NCBI RefSeq assembly: GCF_945859705.1
Contig: NC_079137.1
Location: 37,879,554-37,943,553, forward strand
Direction: 5' to 3'
From: Episyrphus balteatus
Taxonomy: Eukaryota > Arthropoda > Insecta > Diptera > Syrphidae
Length of the DNA: 64,000 nucleotides
This document shows, in pieces, positions 59,057-64,000 of this stretch. Position 1 is the stretch's first letter. The number at the start of each line of letters is the position of its first letter. The position numbers and the translations under genes were made by a program. The notes below the pieces were generated by a model. It did not search any database and had not been told where the DNA came from. It was given only the letters and a program-made list of their open reading frames with translations.

Positions 59057-60545
59057 GACGTGATAACGTCTTATAAATCGATGAACTATGGCAGCTACCA
59101 CGAAAAAGTGACGCTATTTTTTCCCGCTCCATAATTATATATATATATATAAATTATACAAAAATCTTCTATAGCTTATTTGAAAGATATTGGGCACGTT
59201 CAGGAAATATTAGGGACTAGATATTTAGGCAACGTCATTTTCTGAACAGAAATTTGAGTAAATTGACTAAATTAGTTTGGATGTGATGCTATTGTCAAAC
59301 TTCGAAATTTATTTCAGAATTTTACCGGTCGCATGGGTAAGACACCAAATTTCACTTAACTGTAATGAATAAATAAAATTAATTATAACCGATAATGCAC
59401 TTTTTAGTTGTTTTTCACACAAATAAATTTAATTTTGCTAAATTAATTCTTTAATTAAAAACAATCTGCTGTCATGTTGACAAAAAAAACTTTCCTAAAT
59501 TTTTAGGGAAAATTTTCTTGCCTAACTTTCCAGTCAGCTTTCCAACAAAATTACCTAAATTGGAAGGTTTTTTTTTGACAGCTGACCAATCAGAGACCGA
59601 GAAATTAAATAAATATTTAGTCCCTAACGTTTCTGAACCTGCCCATTAACCTAAAGTTGAATACACATGAAGGAATTTTAAAAATTTCGTCATTTAATAG
59701 GGTAAATAGGGGTAAAACAAAATTTCAAAAAATTGGCTATTTTTTTAACGCGACGTTGTAGAAAGTTGAATTTTTTTAATCGATAGATAAATTTATTCTA
59801 AGGCTGACAATAGTATTGAAAAAATTCTAAAAAACAATTCAAGACCAAGTTATAAATGGTTTTTTAAAACTAAAACAGACCTTAAGTCTCTGCGTTTCGA
59901 AATATGAATTTTTGAAAAACACCTACTTTTTTCGGGGTATTTTTGGGTGAGTTTTTATTTTTTTAAATTTTTCGTAGGGTTTAAAAAATCTCAAACTTAT
60001 AGAACCTGTAGTCTATAGCCGTGTGCATGCATGCGCAAGAAGTTGGTATTTTAAAATGATTGTTGACCGAATAACAGGAAAAACAATTTTTTTTGTCCCA
60101 AGTTTATTGACCGTTTTTTATTTTTATCTTTTTTTCTTCAACAGATAAATGAATGAAATTTTTACTTTAGATATAGAATGGGCAGGACTATATCTGTGCA
60201 AAATTTCAATCAACTTTGTAGTCATTATTTTGAGATAAAGGTAAAATAAAGTTCTATTTTTCAACACGTTCTTTGTTAAGATCTAGAGCAGATAAAAATT
60301 TAACTTTATTGAGCATGCTCATAATATTACCTTTCATTTGATATATCACACATAACGGTATATTTACGACAAGCTACACAATGTTAAATTATAAAACTTC
60401 AGAAATACCTCAAAACACCTGTGGAGCTCTATTGACCAGCCACCAGTGTGTTAAGTACCGTATTCTCAGTTTGAAATTTCGATATGGTTGGCTTTAAAAA
60501 GTTCTAGCTCTTTTTGTAGGCATCATAAAAATATGATTGAAGCGT
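59057..60545 (+). mobile_element. Family Y copy, 3'-truncated and interrupted by a MITE
   Basis: It starts with the intact end GACGTGATAACGTC and 'ataaatcgatgaactatggc' and follows the Y interior to about 60545. There it stops at 'gcgtcatattaat' and passes into a different simple repeat. The right terminal repeat is missing. A 453-bp MITE splits it at 59192-59644. Confidence 0.75.
59192..59644. mobile_element. 453-bp MITE nested in family Y
   Basis: The inverted ends GGGCACGTTCAGGAAATATT and (right, reverse complement) GGGCAGGTTCAGAAACGTTA continue in near-identity through 'agggactaaatattta'. ATT is duplicated on both sides (59189-59191, 59645-59647). The empty-site equivalent is seen in the other Y copies as 'gaaagataataacc'. 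The interior is non-coding. A 3-bp duplication suggests a PIF/Harbinger-type or related element. Confidence 0.8.
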
Positions 60546-60555
60546 CATATTAATA

Positions 60556-60842
60556 ATTTCGAAAATCCGAAATAAAAAAACCCAAAATCCGGAAAACCCA
60601 AAATCTGAAATACGATCCCGAAATCCGATTTTTTATTTTTTTTTTCTGTTTTACTTAAGAGATTTTGGTCTTTCTGGATTTCGGGTTTTGCGGATTTTTT
60701 GCTTTCAAGATTGTGGATCTTCGGGATTTTGGATTTTCAGGACTTTGGGTTTTCGGGATTCTCAGAATTTTGGTTTTTCTGGATTCTGGATTTTCGGAAT
60801 TTTGGGTTTTTTGCCTTTCTGGATTCGGAATTTCGGGATTAT
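60556..60842. repeat. Foldback of degenerate 'TTTCGGGATTTTGG' simple repeats
   Basis: The left part (60556-60628) is built from phrases such as 'aaaatccgaaat' and 'cccaaaatccgg'. After a T-rich hinge the right part (60661-60842) carries their complements: 'ggatttcgggttttgcgg', 'atcttcgggattttggat', 'ggattttcggaattttggg'. The period is irregular, about 9-12 bp. The short open frames rich in Phe and Gly come from the repeat. Confidence 0.7.
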
Positions 60843-60849
60843 GTCCGTC

Positions 60850-62291
60850 TCTAAAAAATTATTAATTTATTAATTTATAGCAAAATATTTGATCCCTATA
60901 CAGATCTTCACTCTATTATCAATAGAAATAGAAATTTTTCAAAAAGGGTGAAAAGGTGTAAAATGGGTAATGGAAATCTTATTTTCCAAAACAACCTTTT
61001 GACCTTAATATCTCACTAAGTCCAATTAAATTTCATCAAAGTATCTTTTCACATTCCCATTATTTGACTTTCTACAAAATAAAAAAGAAAAAATTCCTTT
61101 GTTTGCTAATGCAAATGTCCATCAAGAGAAACTTTTTTCAAGCATGAAAGGAGTAAAAGCAAGGGCATCTTCAGCATATTCCAGCACAAAAGCTCTTAAA
61201 TAGATCCTCTTCCTCTTGAATCATCTCTCTATATAAATGTACCTATATCTACCTTAACACACTCCATCTCTGTCTCTTTTTCTTTGTCTCCTGTTGCATT
61301 ATGAAACACTTGTTATGCCACCAAAAGCAAATTCCAAAAAGTAGGGTACTTTGCCTTTTTGCATATCTTGAAAAACCATTTTCCTCTCTTTTTTTATTCT
61401 TACACAAACCTAAGGAGCTGCCAGCAGATATACTACTCGTATATATATTCTATATAAAGCTGAATGCAATTTTGGTTTATCCTTTAGAAGAATACTATGT
61501 TGTGTGACATAAGCTAATCCATATACACGATAGAGTCGAAAGAGATATACCTGAGGCATTAACGATAACTAAAAGACGATAGAGCTTCAACTTGAGTGTG
61601 TGAAAATGGAAATTCTTCGTCCTGCAAAAGGATAACACCTAAGATTTTGTCTTTGCGGTGGCAGGATTGGACTGCTGCTGTTTTTAGTTGAGTTGAGTTG
61701 AGATGAGTTGACACACATAAGAATTCCATTATCATCATCATTTTACCATCTTCATCATTGTCATCGTCATCGTGTGTCGGTCTTCAGAATCTAAGGAGCC
61801 TTATTGTGTTGTTTGAGTCATTTCTTTTTGTGAATGTCTCCAGTTAAGTCTGATGCAAGGACAATCCTTTTGGTGTGTGGTGTTGTCCTTGAGAGAAAAC
61901 TATACAAAAGTGTTTATCAAAATAGTTTTATCTCTCAAAAATGTAGTACTCGCAAAGAAGAGACTCTTGGTTCAAATTCTTTTACGTGATGCTATCAAAT
62001 GCATATCTTATTCTCAAAGGATCTTAATTGTTAGGAAACCAATTTGTTTCTTTTCTTTTATGCCTTTTGAGCAAAACACTCGAGAATCCACAAATTGCAT
62101 AATTTTTTTTTTATTTTTGAGAAAATACAAAACAAAACAAAAAGTTTTTTTCAAGTTTTTATGTGTAGTGAACACAATTCAATAAATTGCTTGTTACATG
62201 AAATATATTTTTTTTTTTACTTTGAGCATTTTAAATTGAAAACAAATATAAAGCTTACTATTGTGTCGAATGCACTTGCTTTTATTTTTGC
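60850..62291. other. AT-rich DNA without a recognised gene
   Basis: Frames of up to 110 codons (61853-62185) are Phe/Lys-rich and have no domain. A 'catcatcattttaccatctt' trinucleotide-like patch lies at about 61734-61772. Nothing else was recognised. Confidence 0.45.
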
Positions 62292-62293
62292 TA

Positions 62294-62723
62294 CACAGAG
62301 AAAAATAGACCACATAAAATAGAACAAAAACAATAAGATTTCTCTATGGTTTTCATCCAAGAAGGAAACCTTATTAAAACAATCGGGTTTTCCTTATTGT
62401 TTTAAAATATGCAAAAAAATAAAAAAAAAGATGACCAGGCTGGGAATCGAACTGGAGACTTCAAATCTTTAGTCGCCCACCTTACCACCTGAACCAACCT
62501 GCCATGAAAATATTGATCGCGATTTTTGTTCTAGTGCTAAGTTGCAAAAAAAATCAACTTTTCAGTCAAATTTTAATAAGATTTTCTCTATAAAAATAAT
62601 AAGAAATCTCCTTAAAAAAACCTTATTAATCGTTGATTTTAATAAGATTTCCTTATGAAATGTATGGACGGTAAAACAATATGGCAATCTGTTAGTTTTT
62701 AGCGGGTCATATTTTTCTCTGTG
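62294..62723. mobile_element. 430-bp TIR element with TA target duplication, copy 2
   Basis: Same length, same orientation and same 14-bp perfect inverted ends (CACAGAGAAAAATA) as the copy at 18563-18992, with TA on both sides. The two copies differ at only a handful of positions, for example 'atatgcaaaaaaat' for 'atctgcaaacaaat' and 'gatcgcgattttt' for 'gatcgcggttttt'. The family was therefore active recently. Confidence 0.92.
62432..62503 (-). ncRNA. tRNA-like segment inside the TIR element, copy 2
   Basis: Identical to the segment in copy 1: box A TGGTTCAGGTGG and box B AGTTCGATTCC spaced 43 bp apart on the minus strand. There are no differences between the two copies in this part, although substitutions exist elsewhere in the element. 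Not a functional tRNA by its stems. Confidence 0.6.
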
Positions 62724-62841
62724 TAATAATAAGACTAACTAATATGAAAGCTACTACATCCATAACGATAACAATGAATTATTTGTCGGTTTTTACGTGT
62801 TCAATTTTATTTATTAATTAAGACTAACTTATCCACAAATA

Positions 62842-62898
62842 ATGGTGAAAGGCTCTAAAGAGAAAAAAGGAAAGGACACGGCTTCTAGAAGGGAAAAA
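62842..62898 (+). CDS. Possible short first coding exon (Lys-rich N-terminus)
   Basis: ATG at 62842 opens 19 codons, MVKGSKEKKGKDTASRREK, followed directly by a strong donor AAA|GTGAGTTC. The residues upstream of the donor are hydrophilic and compact, unlike nearby noise. Past the donor the same frame runs on as a Ser/Thr/Lys stretch to 63039, so a single-exon reading cannot be excluded. No downstream exon, domain or homologue is recognised. It could well be chance. Confidence 0.2.
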
Positions 62899-63086
62899 GT
62901 GAGTTCAATCAGTTCAAAAACTAAAACCTGTTCAAAAACTAAAACAGATTGCCATTCTAAGAGGTTTTACATAGCTTATAACCAGCGAACAAATAAGACG
63001 CTTCTCAAGATACCTCATTTTCAAAGTTATGATAAGTAGTTTAGAAGTTATATGGGAACATATGAAAAAATACCCTTAAACAATCT

Positions 63087-63697
63087 GTTTGGATGCCGAT
63101 AACTCAGCAATCAGACCTCCAAAAAACTTTTAGTTTTCAGCTATGAATAGAGCTTAAAGAGACCTTTCTTTTGATATCTCACTCGCTGAGTTTGGAGAAA
63201 ATTTTTGAAAATGCAATTTTTTTCGGCAAGGGGTTAACCTTGATTTTTTTCTCGAAAAATCCGAAAAAAAAATTATAATTTTTTTTAACATAAATGCATA
63301 GCCCTTTTCACTGTGTACTTTTATCTGTAAACCAAAACTTGTTTCAAAACTTTGGTCAGTAGATAAATGCCTCCGAATTTATGAAAATTAATGTTTGGAT
63401 GCCAATAACTCAGCAATCAGACCTCGGAGAAACTTTTGGTCTTCAGCTATGAATAGAGCTTAAAGAGACCTTTCTTTTGATATCTCACTCACTCGTTAGT
63501 TTGGAGACAATTTTTAAAAATGCAATTTTTTTCGGCAAGGGGTTAACCTTGATTTTTTCTCAAAAAATCCGAAAAAAAATTATAATTTTTTTTAACATAA
63601 ATCCATAGCCGTGTTCACTGTCAACTCATATCTGTAAACCAAAACTCTTTTCGAAATTTTTTTTACCACAGATATTTGGCTCCGAATGTAAGAAAAA
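63087..63697 (+). repeat. Two-copy tandem duplication, 306-bp unit
   Basis: 'gtttggatgccgataactc' starts at 63087 and its copy 'gtttggatgccaataactc' at 63393. Both contain 'cagctatgaatagagctta', 'aagagacctttcttttgat', 'ttcggcaaggggttaacctt' and a following A-rich stretch, then 'taaaccaaaact' and 'ctccgaat'. Divergence is modest. A piece of the unit is also found, inverted, at 16250-16275. No coding frame. Confidence 0.85.
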
Positions 63698-63732
63698 TGA
63701 CGGATGCATTACACGTCTTTAAATCTTCTGTA

Positions 63733-64000
63733 ATTTTTACTTGCGATATAGGTACTATATATCAAGTTATGTATTCGTAGAAAAAAAAAAAAGTTGAGAT
63801 AACATTTTTCCATGACATTACGATGGTAGAGAATGCCAAAAAAGTGGGTCCCGGAAGTCCGTCTGTCTGTCTGTCTGTCTGTCTGTCAGTCTGTCAGTCT
63901 GTCAGTCTGTCTGTATAAGGAGCTACAGCCTAAACGGATGGACCGATTGACTTCAAATTTGGTATGTAGCGTTATTTGGCTACTCTCTAGAGGGGTTTTC
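63733..64000 (+). repeat. Repeat family X, copy 5, cut by the window edge
   Basis: It begins 'tttacttgcgatatagg', then 'gacattacgatggtagag', 'aatgccaaaaaagtgggtcc', a GTCT/GTCA microsatellite (63861-63914) and 'aaggagctacagcctaaacg', in the family order. It is closest to copy 4 at 44.7-45.7 kb. The rest of the copy lies outside the window. Confidence 0.85.

Noticed and set aside
60665..60865. Phe/Gly-rich 66-codon frame
   Set aside because: Product of the degenerate CGGGATTTTGG repeat; no gene evidence.

Overview
The window looks like non-coding, repeat-rich nuclear DNA from a fly (Diptera). The support is a two-exon arthropod ionotropic-receptor gene, a 74-bp intron of typical fly size, a non-LTR retrotransposon fragment with an RNase H domain, AT-rich flanks, and interspersed repeats carrying GTCT/GACA microsatellites. 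The species cannot be named from the sequence; a brachyceran fly is a guess. There is no sign of bacterial or organellar DNA.

Layout. 1-5.3 kb: AT-rich DNA with a diverged tandem repeat and a CCAA microsatellite. 5.35-9.9 kb: a 5'-truncated non-LTR element, then a 3.7-kb foldback composite whose arms belong to a repeat family called X here. 9.9-20.2 kb: mostly featureless, with another X fragment and a 430-bp TA-flanked element carrying a tRNA-like segment. 20.18-20.44 kb: the likely 5' end of an unrecognised plus-strand gene (a leader exon, a 74-bp intron and a first coding exon). 22.0-22.95 kb: a diverged ~150-bp tandem repeat. 24,408-42,050: a 17.6-kb GC-rich minisatellite of about 1,600 11-bp units, built almost entirely from two monomers that differ at two adjacent bases and arranged in nested higher-order duplications. 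44.3-49.9 kb: nested elements, namely an X copy inside a GTCAACG-rich inverted-repeat element, and a complete hAT-type foldback element with its 8-bp target duplication inside a second TIR family (Y).

50.5-56.05 kb (minus strand): a complete divergent ionotropic receptor gene of 609 codons in two exons. Its 3.7-kb intron has filled with a Y copy, two TTA-flanked PIF/Harbinger-like MITEs and a 38-bp perfect palindrome. 56.6 kb: four units of an 11-bp repeat closely related to the giant array. 58-60.8 kb: two more Y copies, one interrupted by a 453-bp MITE, and a foldback made of degenerate simple repeats. 62.3-64 kb: a second copy of the 430-bp tRNA-like element, a possible short coding exon, a 306-bp tandem duplication and a final X copy running off the edge.

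The receptor is the only confident gene. The 20.3-kb exon is probable and the 62.8-kb exon is speculative. The long open frames in the 11-bp array exist because no phase of the repeat contains a stop codon. They are not evidence of proteins.
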